Shown here piece after piece: positions 38,425 to 47,747 of a DNA stretch of 64,000 nt (positions are counted from its first letter, which is position 1; the number at the start of each line of letters is the position of its first letter). The notes beneath the pieces are model-generated. The model saw nothing but the letters and a program-made list of their open reading frames with translations, ran no database searches and was not told the DNA's origin. Position numbers and translations under genes: made by a program. This DNA is from Acidobacteriota bacterium (GTDB lineage: Bacteria; Acidobacteriota; Terriglobia; Terriglobales; Acidobacteriaceae). The stretch spans positions 248,001 to 312,000 of the forward strand of contig JABCZL010000004.1 in NCBI GenBank assembly GCA_013289685.1. Direction: 5' to 3'.

Positions 38425-39075
38425 TTACGGACGAGACGCTGGGGAAGAATACCGCAAATATCCCAAGCCTACCCGCAGATGATGATGCAGCGCGTCCGGC
38501 ACGCAGACGGCGAAGCACAGTCCCAGCAGTCCCTGAGCGAGGCCGAGTACGTAAAGGTTGCGATAGCGCTGGAACAGCGCGCACGAAATCGCTCCCCAGA
38601 CCAGCGTCCCCGCTGCGAGCGGAAGATTCGGAAGGTGCGCCCCCGCGAACAGCACCGCCGCCAAGCCCACCGCAGCGCCTTCGCTCTCGAGAAGACGCGT
38701 GAGCCGCGGCATAAACAAGTCGTTCATCAGGAACTGCTGGTACAGCGTCCATAGAACGTAGCCGGTGATATGCGTGAAGTCGCCTTTATACAACGGATGC
38801 AATGTTCCGACGTGTTTCGCAACTGCCAGGCTCGCGATCGCGACGACGATGGCTGCGGGAAGAATCCAAAGCGACCGTGCAAGACCGCGCCGGCTGAGGC
38901 CAAGATCGTCCAGACTAGGGCGCCGTGCCAGCACCATCGCCAGCGTCACCAACAGCGCGACCGGAGAAAGAATGCGCTGCGGAAATTCCGGCATCCAGAG
39001 CACGAACAGAATCAGCCCGTAACCGAAAACCAGCTCGGTCAGATCGCGCGTAAAACCGTGCTGCGGGCGGGTCAT
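38425..39075 (-). CDS. CPBP-like membrane protein with degenerate active site
   Basis: 216 residues, six or so transmembrane segments. The place of EExxxR reads YQQFLMNDLFMPRL: both catalytic glutamates are Gln and the spacing differs. The next motif keeps a histidine (LFAGAHLPNLP). It is likely a pseudo-enzyme of the CPBP family, or one of the 'QQ' members. It is convergent with the intact CPBP gene, from which it is separated by 67 bases. Confidence 0.75.
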   Translation of the reverse strand: MTRPQHGFTRDLTELVFGYGLILFVLWMPEFPQRILSPVALLVTLAMVLARRPSLDDLGLSRRGLARSLWILPAAIVVAIASLAVAKHVGTLHPLYKGDFTHITGYVLWTLYQQFLMNDLFMPRLTRLLESEGAAVGLAAVLFAGAHLPNLPLAAGTLVWGAISCALFQRYRNLYVLGLAQGLLGLCFAVCVPDALHHHLRVGLGYLRYSSPASRP

Positions 39076-39100
39076 CCTAGAGAGTATGGCACGGGCTGCT

Positions 39101-39197
39101 TATGTGGCGGCAGCCGCCTCGGCTGTCCGACGAAGTGCCGCGAGGAGCAGGTTTTCCTTCCTGAACCGGAGCCTGCCCTGAGCGCAGTCGAAGGGTG
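39101..39197. repeat. two dispersed repeat types
   Basis: 39101-39130 is TATGTGGCGGCAGCCGCCTC with its arm GGCTGTCC; 39171-39197 is GCCTGCCCTGAGCGCAGTCG, followed by AAGGG. The same two types are embedded in the helicase gene at 19852-19900. Confidence 0.8.
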
Positions 39198-39221
39198 CCC
39201 TTCGTGGTGAATGATTTGGAT

Positions 39222-40019
39222 CTACGCCAGCAGTTCCGGCGTGGCTTCGAGCAGGCTGCGCGTATAGGCGTGAGCGGGACGCTCCGTGATCTGCGCGGTG
39301 TCGCCAACCTCAACGATTTTTCCCCTGTACATCACCGCAATGCGCGTCGCTAGATAGCGCACGACCGGCATGGAATGCGAAATGAACAGGTAGGTCAGGC
39401 CGAAGTCGCGCTGCAATTGCGCCAGCAGGTTAACGATCTGCGCGCCCACGCTGACGTCGAGCGCCGAGACCGGTTCGTCGCACACCATGAACTTTGGCCG
39501 CAGCGCGAGAGCACGGGCGATCCCAATGCGCTGCCGCTGTCCGCCGGAAAACTCGTGCGGGTAACGCAAGCGCGCGGATTCGTCGAGTCCCACGGCCCGC
39601 AGCAGTTCCGCGACTCGGGCGCGGATATCCACCTTCACTCGCAAGCTCCCACCGTGAATTATCAGCGGCTCACCAATGATGTCTTCCACGCGGAAACGCG
39701 GGTCGAGCGACGCGAACGGATCCTGAAAAATAATCTGCAGATCGCGCCGCAGCCCGCGCATCTCGCCCCGGCCAGCCGCCAGCAGGTCTCGACCTTCAAA
39801 GCGTACGGCCCCCGACGTCGGCTCGATCAATCGAAGAATCAGTCGCCCCAGCGTGCTCTTGCCCGAACCGGATTCCCCCACCAGTCCCAGCGTTTCGCCG
39901 GCGTGAATGTCGAGCGAAACATCATCCACCGCGCGCACTTCGCCACGCGACTTCCCGCCAAACGGCGACTCGCCATGCGGAAAGACCTTCGTCAGGTTAC
40001 GGATTTCAAGCAGCGCCAC
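39222..40019 (-). CDS. ABC transporter ATP-binding protein, oligopeptide (Dpp/Opp F) type
   Basis: 265 residues. Walker A is GESGSGKST (residues 49-57), signature [19 protein letters not shown], Walker B FMVCDEP, H-loop SHSMPVVRY. The N-terminal ERVLTKVF-like start and the C-terminal [16 protein letters not shown] are those of DppF/OppF ATPases. The permeases, binding protein and the DppD partner are absent from the window, so it is an orphan ATPase. It probably energises peptide import with partners coded elsewhere. Confidence 0.92.
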   Translation of the reverse strand: MALLEIRNLTKVFPHGESPFGGKSRGEVRAVDDVSLDIHAGETLGLVGESGSGKSTLGRLILRLIEPTSGAVRFEGRDLLAAGRGEMRGLRRDLQIIFQDPFASLDPRFRVEDIIGEPLIIHGGSLRVKVDIRARVAELLRAVGLDESARLRYPHEFSGGQRQRIGIARALALRPKFMVCDEPVSALDVSVGAQIVNLLAQLQRDFGLTYLFISHSMPVVRYLATRIAVMYRGKIVEVGDTAQITERPAHAYTRSLLEATPELLA

Positions 40020-40090
40020 ACTGCGATGCTAGCAGCACCGGCTACCGGGTCGCGAGTGCCGAGTCGGATTTCGCACAGTTAACAGCACCT

Positions 40091-40114
40091 ATTCCATATT
40101 CTGGAATATGGAAT
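40091..40114. promoter_or_regulatory. operator-like 11-2-11 palindrome upstream of the ABC ATPase
   Basis: A perfect inverted repeat, ATTCCATATTC then TG then GAATATGGAAT, 71 bases upstream of the ATPase start and just past the end of the DMT transporter gene. No T-tract follows, so an operator is as likely as a terminator. The regulator is unknown. Confidence 0.55.
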
Positions 40115-40118
40115 GCCA

Positions 40119-41024
40119 CTACCCCGCCGCGATCAGCGGTACCGCCGCCAGCGCCGCCAGCAGCCCCACGAACTTCCACCGGCTGAAGTGTTCTTTCAAC
40201 ACCAGGCGTGCCAGCAACACGGTCACGGCAGGGTACAGGGAGGTGATCACGACGGCTTCATCCAACCGTCCGTGCTGGCTGGCGAAGATGAACAGGGCGC
40301 TGGCCGTGATGTCGAGAAATCCCGCCAGCATGCCCAGCGCGGCGCGGGGACGATCGAGCCTTAGTGGTGCGCGCGTTACGACAACTGCCACAGCCGTGGC
40401 CGTGAACGATCCGATGCGCGAGACGGCGGCGATCCCGGCCGGAGACCCGCTTGCCTGGTGGATGCAGAGATAGAAGCCCGCGAATCCCACGCCGGCAAGC
40501 GCGGCCATGCCGAGACCTGCTGGGCGAGCCGAAGAATCCCCCTCCCCTGATGGATCCGGACGCGTGATCAGCCAGATAGCCAAGATGGCCAGAGCGAAGC
40601 CCGCGATCGTCCACCGGCTGGGCGCGCCTTCCAGGGCGATATCGACCATCGTCGGTATGGCTGCGCCCAGCAACGCTGCGATGGGCGCCGTCAGCCCCAT
40701 TTGCCCCGAAGCCAGAGCGCCATAGAAGAGCGCCAGCGAGAATCCTCCCACCGCGCCCGCCAGCAGCGCCCAGACGATGCTTGCGCCCGTGGGAAAGGTC
40801 CCGTGCTGAGCCCGCGCAATCGCAAACATCAACCCGAATGCACAGAGGTGCGAAAACGCCGTCAAAACGAAGGCATTGGCGCGGCGCGATCCGATTCCGC
40901 CTGAAAAGTCGGCCGCACCCCACAGGAATACTGCAGTCACGCTGTAAGCCGCAGGCGCGAATTGGGTTAGCGAGGCCACCCCGGACGAGCGTACCACGAA
41001 GGAAAAGACCAGAGCTCCGGCCAC
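40119..41024 (-). CDS. DMT-superfamily (EamA) transporter
   Basis: 301 residues with ten hydrophobic helices in two EamA repeats (VTAVFLWGAADFSGGIGSRR near 30 and AALGMLAGFLDITASALFIF in the second half). The first codon used is GTG 41024; a GTG at 40979 is also possible. It probably exports a metabolite. Same direction as the ABC ATPase, with a palindrome between them. Confidence 0.88.
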   Translation of the reverse strand: MAGALVFSFVVRSSGVASLTQFAPAAYSVTAVFLWGAADFSGGIGSRRANAFVLTAFSHLCAFGLMFAIARAQHGTFPTGASIVWALLAGAVGGFSLALFYGALASGQMGLTAPIAALLGAAIPTMVDIALEGAPSRWTIAGFALAILAIWLITRPDPSGEGDSSARPAGLGMAALAGVGFAGFYLCIHQASGSPAGIAAVSRIGSFTATAVAVVVTRAPLRLDRPRAALGMLAGFLDITASALFIFASQHGRLDEAVVITSLYPAVTVLLARLVLKEHFSRWKFVGLLAALAAVPLIAAG

Positions 41025-41178
41025 TGATCAGGCTGTCAAAAGCCGCCAGCCTTCTTCACACCGGGCTCGGTTCTCGCAACTCGGTGCCCGGTACTGCTTT
41101 TCCACGTGTTAGAATTTCCACACGCCGTTTCCTTTGCGAGAGCACGATTCTGAGACATCAGGTTCTGAGAGTGCAGGT

Positions 41179-41853
41179 TTGATCGAACTGGCACCGTCGA
41201 TTCTTTCCGCTGATTTTGCCCGGCTGGGCGAGCAGGTGCGCGCCGCAGGCGAGGGCGGCGCGAGCGTCATCCATGTGGACATCATGGACGGCCACTTTGT
41301 CCCGAACCTTACAATAGGTCCGCCGGTCGTGAAGTCGCTGCGCAAGGTGACGGAGTTGCCGCTCGACTGCCACCTGATGATCGAAGATCCGGACGAATTC
41401 ATCCCCGCGTTTGCCGACGCCGGCGCCGACTGGATTTCTGTGCATCAGGAAGCCGTCCGGCATCTGAACCGTACTCTGCATCTGATCAAGAGTCACGATT
41501 GCCTGGCTGGCGTGGTCATCAATCCGGCGACGCCGGTCGAGACGCTCTCGGAAGTGCTCGACATTGTGGACTATGTTCTGGTGATGTCGGTGAATCCGGG
41601 GTTCGGAGCGCAGAAGTTCATCCCGTCGACGCTGCACAAAATGCGGCAGTTAGCGGAGATTCGCAGCCAGCGCGGGCTGCATTACCGCATCGAAGTGGAT
41701 GGCGGCGTGGCGCTCGACACCATCGCCGATGTGGTACGGGCAGGCGCAGAAATTCTGGTGGCGGGCAACGCCGTGTTCGGAAATGGTGATCCAAGCAAGA
41801 ATACGCAGGCGTTGCTGAAGGTAGCGACGGAAGCTGCCATGCTGAAAGTTTGA
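41179..41853 (+). CDS. rpe: ribulose-phosphate 3-epimerase
   Basis: 224 residues from TTG 41179 (MIELAPSILSADFARL, the usual N-terminus); GAGAG lies seven bases upstream. A longer frame from TTG 41134 adds 15 residues. The TIM barrel has the metal ligands and catalytic residues of the family: HVDIMDGHFVPNLTIGP, the His in DCHLMIEDP, and the Asp in IEVDGGVALDTI. It interconverts ribulose-5-phosphate and xylulose-5-phosphate. Confidence 0.96.
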   Translation: MIELAPSILSADFARLGEQVRAAGEGGASVIHVDIMDGHFVPNLTIGPPVVKSLRKVTELPLDCHLMIEDPDEFIPAFADAGADWISVHQEAVRHLNRTLHLIKSHDCLAGVVINPATPVETLSEVLDIVDYVLVMSVNPGFGAQKFIPSTLHKMRQLAEIRSQRGLHYRIEVDGGVALDTIADVVRAGAEILVAGNAVFGNGDPSKNTQALLKVATEAAMLKV

Positions 41854-41864
41854 GGTTTAGGGTT

Positions 41865-42023
41865 TGTGGGACCGGGTCTCAGACCCGGTCGGGCCGGGCA
41901 AAGCCCGGCTGCGGGTTGCGGCCAGAATCGTAAAACGGCCCCAACTTCACAGAGCAAGCCTCACAGAGCAAGTGCAAGAGCCGAGCTCCGCTCGGCGGAC
42001 AGCCGAGGGCGGCTGTCCACATA
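41865..42023. repeat. dispersed palindromic repeats between rpe and bamD
   Basis: 41865-41915: GTGGGACCGGGTCTCAGACC and then GGGCAAAGCCC. 41982-42023 is in reverse orientation: CGAGCTCCGCTCGGCGGACA, then GCCGAGGGCGGCTGTCCACA. Another copy family member. Confidence 0.75.
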
Positions 42024-42042
42024 AAGCAATTTCGAGGTTTAA

Positions 42043-43503
42043 ATGTCACGTCGAATTCCGTTGATTGCCATGTTGGGCCTGCTGCTGCTGTTCATGGCCG
42101 CCTGCACCAACAAGAAGTCGGTGAACCCGCTGGCCGGTGTCGGCTCGAAGCAGCCCGATAAGGTCCTGTTCGACAAAGCTATGGACGCGATGCGGCACAA
42201 CCGCTTCGACGTGGCGCGTCTCACGCTGCAGACCCTGATCAATACCTACCCGGATTCCGAATTCATTGCCCGCGCCAAACTGGCCGTGGGTGACTCCTGG
42301 TACGCCGAAGGGGGCACAGCCGCCTTGGCCCAGGCCGAGCAGGAGTACAGCGATTTCCAGATCTTTTTTCCCAATATGCCGGAAGCCGCCGAAGCGCAGC
42401 TGAAAATCGCCAACATCCATTACCAGCAGATGGAAAAACCGGACCGCGACTACACCAACGCCAAGCGCGCCGAGGACGACTACCGCAAGTTGATTCTGCA
42501 ATACCCCGACAACAAGCTGGTGCCCGAAGCCAAGCAGCGTCTGCTGGAAGTGCAGGAAGTGCTGGCCGAACGCGAATTTGAAATTGGCCGCTTTTACTAT
42601 CTGCGTGATTCCTACGCCGCGTCGATGGCGCGCCTGCAATCGCTGATCGAAAAATATCCGCTGTACAGCCGCGCCGATGAAGCGCTTTATCTGATGGGAC
42701 AGAACTACGAAGGGCAGATGGCGCGGGTTCGAAATTCGCCCACTTGCGACGTGCACTTCCTGCCGAGGGGCTGTACCACCGAGGCCAAGAAGGCAGAGTT
42801 TGTCGATACGCTCACCAGGCACGCCTCGGAACAGTATGCGAGGATTGTCACGCGCTATCCGCTGATGGATCGTTCCGACGACGCCAAGAAGCGCCTGGCC
42901 GCTCTGCACCAGCCCATTCCCCGGCCCACCAAGGGAGACGTTGCCCGGAACCGGGCCGAGCTAGAGAGCCGCAGCGAAGCCACCACCGTGCAGCAGTTGA
43001 TGGACCTCGTAAAGAAAGGGCCGAATGTGGCCTTGGCCACCAAAGTGGGCGAACCAACCATGGTTGACCCCGACCCGGTAGCACCAAACCAAGTAATTCA
43101 AAAAGAGTTTCTACCCGGCGCGCCCAGCGGGAAAGACAATGATGTCGCAGGAGTCACCATCATAAACCCCAACCAGCCCGCGGGCGGGTCGGCCCCCCCG
43201 TCGGATGTAACACCGGGTTCTTCACCATTTGGACAGCCGGCTTCTGGCACCGCACCGCCAGCCACTCCGGATCCTAACGAGCTGAAACCCAACGCGCCTG
43301 CCGATCCCAACGAATTGAAACCCACCGACAACGGCAACGATCAGGCCTTGCCGCCGCCACCGCAGGTGAATGAAATCCATCAGGGGCAGTCGTCGTCTTC
43401 CGCTTCAGCCAGCGCCGACAATTCCGCCCCAGCCAGCGACCAGGATCTTTCCAGCAGCAAGAAGAAGAAAAAGAAAGGCCTGAAGAAAATCATTCCATTC
43501 TGA
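42043..43503 (+). CDS. bamD: BamD-type outer membrane assembly lipoprotein with long C-terminal tail
   Basis: 486 residues. Signal plus lipobox ends at Cys21 (LLLLFMAAC). Residues about 35-290 are tetratricopeptide repeats in the BamD/YfiO arrangement (VLFDKAMDAMRHNRFDVARL, FIARAKLAVGDSWYAEGG, AEAQLKIANIHYQQMEKPDR). BamD is the accessory lipoprotein of the BAM complex inserting outer membrane beta-barrels. After about residue 300 there is an unusual tail of roughly 190 residues rich in Pro, Asn, Ser and Asp, ending in KKKKKKGLKKIIPF. Usual BamD is about 250 residues. The rest of BAM is elsewhere. Confidence 0.9.
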   Translation: MSRRIPLIAMLGLLLLFMAACTNKKSVNPLAGVGSKQPDKVLFDKAMDAMRHNRFDVARLTLQTLINTYPDSEFIARAKLAVGDSWYAEGGTAALAQAEQEYSDFQIFFPNMPEAAEAQLKIANIHYQQMEKPDRDYTNAKRAEDDYRKLILQYPDNKLVPEAKQRLLEVQEVLAEREFEIGRFYYLRDSYAASMARLQSLIEKYPLYSRADEALYLMGQNYEGQMARVRNSPTCDVHFLPRGCTTEAKKAEFVDTLTRHASEQYARIVTRYPLMDRSDDAKKRLAALHQPIPRPTKGDVARNRAELESRSEATTVQQLMDLVKKGPNVALATKVGEPTMVDPDPVAPNQVIQKEFLPGAPSGKDNDVAGVTIINPNQPAGGSAPPSDVTPGSSPFGQPASGTAPPATPDPNELKPNAPADPNELKPTDNGNDQALPPPPQVNEIHQGQSSSSASASADNSAPASDQDLSSSKKKKKKGLKKIIPF

Positions 43504-43522
43504 AAATCCGACGTCTGGCTGC

Positions 43523-43590
43523 GGACCTCGGACCTCAGCTCAAAAAAAGACACGTTTTGAGGTCCGACTCCCGAGGTCCAAGGTCCGAAG
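43523..43590. repeat. inverted repeat after bamD
   Basis: GGACCTCGGACCTCAGCTCA at about 43523 and TTTTGAGGTCCGACTCCCGA, then GGTCC, at 43555-43580 form complementary arms with internal repetition. It may work as a bamD terminator; no clear T-tract follows. Confidence 0.5.
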
Positions 43591-43709
43591 TCAAGCTCTT
43601 CACCTACTAGGTGTTGACCACTAGTAACCAGTTACTTCCCTTTTGCATCATTGACTTAGGTTGTCTCTCGGGTTACCTTCGCGTTATCTCCCCTCATCAG
43701 AGGATACCT

Positions 43710-45947
43710 TTGGCCCGGAAGATACTGCTCGCCGACGACAGCGTAACCGCTCAGAACATGGGGCGGAAGATCCTCGCGGATGCGGGGTACGAGGTGATTA
43801 CCGTCAACAACGGTTCCGCCGCGCTGAAGAAGATTGCCGAGCTGAAACCCGACCTAATCGTTCTCGACGTTTACATGCCTGGTTATAGCGGGCTCGAAGT
43901 GTGCCAGCGCCTCAAAGAAGCGCAGGAGACTTCACGGGTTCCGGTGCTGTTGACCGTGGGCAAACTGGAGCCCTTCAAGCCGGAAGAAGCCAAGCGCGCG
44001 CGCGCCGATGGCTTCATCGTTAAACCGTTTGAGGCCAGTGAATTACTGAGCGCCCTCAGCAAGCTCGAAGACAAGATTGTGCCCCGCCCTGAAGCTTCGA
44101 AACCGGGCCGCTTTGCCCGAGTCTCCGCCTCGATCGAGGAGGGCCGCTACGATAAGACCGTCGCCATCGAAGAAGATACGGGATGGAAAGACCGGATCGG
44201 CTTCCCCTCCAAGAAAAAAGGAAAGCCCGCAAAAGAGGAAGAAGACGAATCCGAGATTTACAACTCCATGAATAAAGACTTGCGCACCGTAGTCGAGCGC
44301 AAGTCAACGGAGAAACCGCACGAGTCCAAGGCAGAAGAAACTCGGGTTGATCTCGGCGCCCTGGCGCCTGAGGGTCTGCCCAAGGATGTGACTCCAGAAG
44401 AGATCGCCGCGTTGGCCGCCGCCGCGGCCCAAGTCCAGTCCAAAATCGTCCAGTCCAAAACCGCCGAAGCTAGGACTGAAGACAGCAGGCATGCCGAGCC
44501 TACTCCGGCTGCAGCCCAGATTGAACAGAAGGAACAGAAGGAGCAAGCCGCCGAACTATCTCAGCCGGTTGCAGAGGTCCCACCGCCAGCCACTGCGACT
44601 CCTGTGCCAGGGGCGACTTTCGCAGATCGGAAGCCGGAAGAAAAGATTGAAGAGAAGTCCGCCGAGCAGATCGAACCGAAGTCCGCAGAAAAGCTCGAAG
44701 CACCCAAGGAAGCGGCCAGCACCGCCGCTCCCAGCACCGCCGAAGTGATCGCCGCAATTGCTGGCCTGGAACTGGACTCAGTCACCTCGACGTCACCAGG
44801 CACAGCCGCGGAGAACGGATCGTGGGCGTCGTCGTCCAGCGCAGTCGGCCAGTCTGCAGACGAGCCCGTAACTATGGCAATGGCTGCCGGAGCGGCGTCC
44901 GGTGGAGGACCTTCGCGTTGGACCGCGGTTTCCGTTGCCCTCGCCCCCGAAGAAGCTGCGATTTCTCTCGAGCAGGAAATGCAGAAGGCCTATGCTGCCT
45001 TCGCCGCGGCTGATGCTGCTCATGCGGGTTTTGACACCGCGCCCCCCGAGATCCAGCCAGCCGCACCTGAGCCGGCAATAACTGATTCCGCGGCCGCAGC
45101 AGCGACCTCATCTCCATCTCCTGCAGCGGCATCCGAGCCGGTCGTTCCAGTGGCCAGTGCGACGACCGAAGCGATTACCGCAGCAGCGAAAGAATTGGAA
45201 GCGGTCGCAGCATCGTACGTGGAGCAGGAGACGCAGAAGACGCCAACTCCCGAGCCCTTCGAGTCTGCGCCGGTAGAGAAAACCGAAGCTGCGGTCCAGA
45301 CTGCACTGGAAGCGCCTCAGACTGTCGAAGCCAAGTTCGAAGCTAGCGCTGAGCAAATTCCCGAACAAGGTCCGGTGATGGCGGCCTCAGAACCGGAAAC
45401 TTCGAAGCTGGAAACAGCCCATCAGGAAGCTCCGGAACCCGCGCACGAAGAACCAGCCAACCAGCAGTCGAATGACTCGGCCCCGGCGCCAGAGTTCGCT
45501 ATCGCTGCCGCCGCGCCCGAACAGATTCCGGAGGCTCCTGAATCCAGCCCTGAGATGACCTCGGCAGCTGTGGTCGACGAAGTTCCTGCGCAGCAAATTC
45601 CCGCTCCGGCCAGCGACGTTTCAGAAATCTCAGCTTCCGCGTCGACTTCTGTTCCGGTCACGAGGGGACCGAAAGACGAATCCGATATAGCTGCCACCAC
45701 AGCGGCCGCGTGGGCCAGTTGGCGGCGCATTCGCGAGTCAGGAACTCCCAAGTCCGACAAGGAAGTCGAAGACAGCGCTGTTGGTTCTCAGGATGAGGCC
45801 GCCCGGGCCGTCGCCGCCGGCGCCGAAAAGACTCCGGAAGCCCCCGGAGATACCGAAGGCATTTCCGACATTGTCGACAGCGTCCTTGCCGATCTGCGGC
45901 CGAAGATCTACGAAGAGATCACACGCAAGATGGGAAAGAAGAAATAG
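43710..45947 (+). CDS. CheY-like receiver protein with long Ala/Glu/Pro-rich tail
   Basis: 745 residues. Residues 1-120 are a complete REC domain: acidic pair Asp9/Asp10 (LLADDSVTAQ), phosphoacceptor Asp53 (LIVLDVYMPGYSG), conserved Lys (GFIVKPFEASEL). The remaining ~600 residues are low-complexity, mostly Ala, Glu, Pro, Ser and Thr, with few aromatic residues, and end in a helical stretch (SDIVDSVLADLRPKIYEEI). TTG 43710 is chosen for AGAGG seven bases upstream and the tight fit to the REC start; the open frame begins at 43611. The tail suggests an extended linker or scaffold. No kinase is adjacent. Confidence 0.8.
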   Translation: MARKILLADDSVTAQNMGRKILADAGYEVITVNNGSAALKKIAELKPDLIVLDVYMPGYSGLEVCQRLKEAQETSRVPVLLTVGKLEPFKPEEAKRARADGFIVKPFEASELLSALSKLEDKIVPRPEASKPGRFARVSASIEEGRYDKTVAIEEDTGWKDRIGFPSKKKGKPAKEEEDESEIYNSMNKDLRTVVERKSTEKPHESKAEETRVDLGALAPEGLPKDVTPEEIAALAAAAAQVQSKIVQSKTAEARTEDSRHAEPTPAAAQIEQKEQKEQAAELSQPVAEVPPPATATPVPGATFADRKPEEKIEEKSAEQIEPKSAEKLEAPKEAASTAAPSTAEVIAAIAGLELDSVTSTSPGTAAENGSWASSSSAVGQSADEPVTMAMAAGAASGGGPSRWTAVSVALAPEEAAISLEQEMQKAYAAFAAADAAHAGFDTAPPEIQPAAPEPAITDSAAAAATSSPSPAAASEPVVPVASATTEAITAAAKELEAVAASYVEQETQKTPTPEPFESAPVEKTEAAVQTALEAPQTVEAKFEASAEQIPEQGPVMAASEPETSKLETAHQEAPEPAHEEPANQQSNDSAPAPEFAIAAAAPEQIPEAPESSPEMTSAAVVDEVPAQQIPAPASDVSEISASASTSVPVTRGPKDESDIAATTAAAWASWRRIRESGTPKSDKEVEDSAVGSQDEAARAVAAGAEKTPEAPGDTEGISDIVDSVLADLRPKIYEEITRKMGKKK

Positions 45948-46202
45948 CAGCGTTCCCAGCTGTAGCCCCGCCCTCGACCCCAGGCATCCACCCTCACCTG
46001 CCGGTTTCCCGTTACGTTCCTCTGCCCGCGGTTGCCCTGGTTTAACTCCCGACCGTGAGTATTGCCGAGCCTGATCGGCGCAATAAGAAATATGAATTGG
46101 ACTCGGTTGCCGGCGGCCTTTACTGTCGGCGGATCGTTGGAGCCCGATTCCATGGGCGATTGTTAAGGGATCAGTTAAGAGGGGACAAGTTAGGAAAGAA
46201 TT

Positions 46203-47657
46203 TTGGGGCATATCAAACAAATCCGCAGAATCTGGCCCTCCGTTCTTCGGACAATACTGGGCTGTGTTCTGATCGGGCTGATCACGTTCGTTTGCTATCG
46301 CCTCCAACTGAATCTCAGTGTCACCGGCTTCGCCTTCCTGATTGTCATCGTACTGCAGTCGCTGGTCGGAAATTTCGTCTCCTCCGCCGTAGTCTCTGTG
46401 GTGGCAGTTCTGTGTCTCGATTTTTTCTTCACTCCTCCTCTGTTTTCTTTTGAAGTGACGAACCCACTCGACATTCTGGCGCTGATTTCGTTCCTGACCA
46501 CTGGCCTGGTCATTACCCGACTCACCACCCGAGTCCGCAAAGAGGCCGCGATTTCGGATCGCCAGCGGCGTCAGGTGGATCGGCTCTACCTGCTGGCGCA
46601 AGGGCTGCTCGCCCTCGATCCTGAAAAGACGCTGCACGTCCGCTCGATCGAACTGTTTCGGGAAGTCTTCGGCCTTCGGGCTGTTTGCCTGTACGATGCG
46701 GCCCAGGCGGAAATCCACTGCACGGCCAATCCTCCCAGTGGCATGGCGGAGCACACGCGCGCGGCATATTCCTCCGGCCGAGATCGCGAGGACGCTGCCT
46801 CGGGGATCCTGTCGCGATGTTTACGCGCTGGGGGAAACACCACTGGAGCGATCAGCTTCCAGGGTCTGCCCGATCCTGAACTCACCGCGGGACCTCTCTC
46901 CGCCCTGGCCGCCGCCATGCTGGAACGCGCGCATACCTTTCGTAGCGCCAGCCATGCCGCCGGGGCCGCTCAGGCGGAATTGTTTCGCGGAGCTGTCCTG
47001 GACGCGCTCGCACATGAGTTCAAGACGCCGCTGGCCACCATCGTCACCGCAGCTGGGGGTCTTCGCGAACTCGGCCCCCTGTCTTCTCAACAAATCGAGT
47101 TTACCGACATTGTCGAAACCGAGGCTTCCCGTCTCAGCCTGCTGACTTCACGATTGCTTCGCACTGCGCAGGTCGATCGCGAGGAAGTGAAGCCGCAACT
47201 GGAATTCACCAACATGGCCGACCTGGTTACGGTCGTGGCCGACCAGTACTCCAGACAATGGACCGACCGAAAAGTTTCCATCCGGAAACCGGCAGCGGCC
47301 ACCGGGGTGATGGCCGACCCTGAGTTACTCCAGCTCGCATTGCGGCAGCTGCTGGACAATGCCTGCAAATATTCCGTCCCGGGCTCCGCGGTTACGATCA
47401 GCATCGACTCGCAGGACGAGTGGGTGGCCATTCGCACCTCCAACAGCGGCAGCCGGATTGGGCCCAGCGAGCGGTCGCGCATTTTCGATCGGTTCTACCG
47501 TGGCGCCGAAGCGCGGCATAAAGCGCCGGGTTCGGGCCTGGGTCTCTACGTGGCAAGGAAGATCGTTCACGCCCACGGAGGCAGCCTCGATCTGGAGATG
47601 GCGACCCCGACCCATCAGGATACGGCGTTTCGTCTCGCCCTGCCCCGCGCGGGTTAG
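46203..47657 (+). CDS. KdpD-like membrane sensor histidine kinase
   Basis: 484 residues. Four membrane helices form a DUF4118 (KdpD sensor) domain at residues 15-105, followed by a short linker and a GAF-like region (residues about 120-240). The kinase core has H-box LDALAHEFKTPLATI (His ~270), N-box LLDNACKYS and G-box GSGLGLYVARKIVHAHGG. The KdpD N-terminal USP/KdpD domain is absent. The TTG start follows AGGAAAG. It pairs with the response regulator 90 bases downstream. No kdpFABC is in the window, so the stimulus is unclear. Confidence 0.92.
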   Translation: MGHIKQIRRIWPSVLRTILGCVLIGLITFVCYRLQLNLSVTGFAFLIVIVLQSLVGNFVSSAVVSVVAVLCLDFFFTPPLFSFEVTNPLDILALISFLTTGLVITRLTTRVRKEAAISDRQRRQVDRLYLLAQGLLALDPEKTLHVRSIELFREVFGLRAVCLYDAAQAEIHCTANPPSGMAEHTRAAYSSGRDREDAASGILSRCLRAGGNTTGAISFQGLPDPELTAGPLSALAAAMLERAHTFRSASHAAGAAQAELFRGAVLDALAHEFKTPLATIVTAAGGLRELGPLSSQQIEFTDIVETEASRLSLLTSRLLRTAQVDREEVKPQLEFTNMADLVTVVADQYSRQWTDRKVSIRKPAAATGVMADPELLQLALRQLLDNACKYSVPGSAVTISIDSQDEWVAIRTSNSGSRIGPSERSRIFDRFYRGAEARHKAPGSGLGLYVARKIVHAHGGSLDLEMATPTHQDTAFRLALPRAG

Positions 47658-47747
47658 CGCCGCGATTCGGCTGGGATTTTCTTTTCGAAAAGGTTGAAGG
47701 ATAACGATAACGACAAGGTTGGAAACTGAAAAGGCCAAGAGCTTTCC

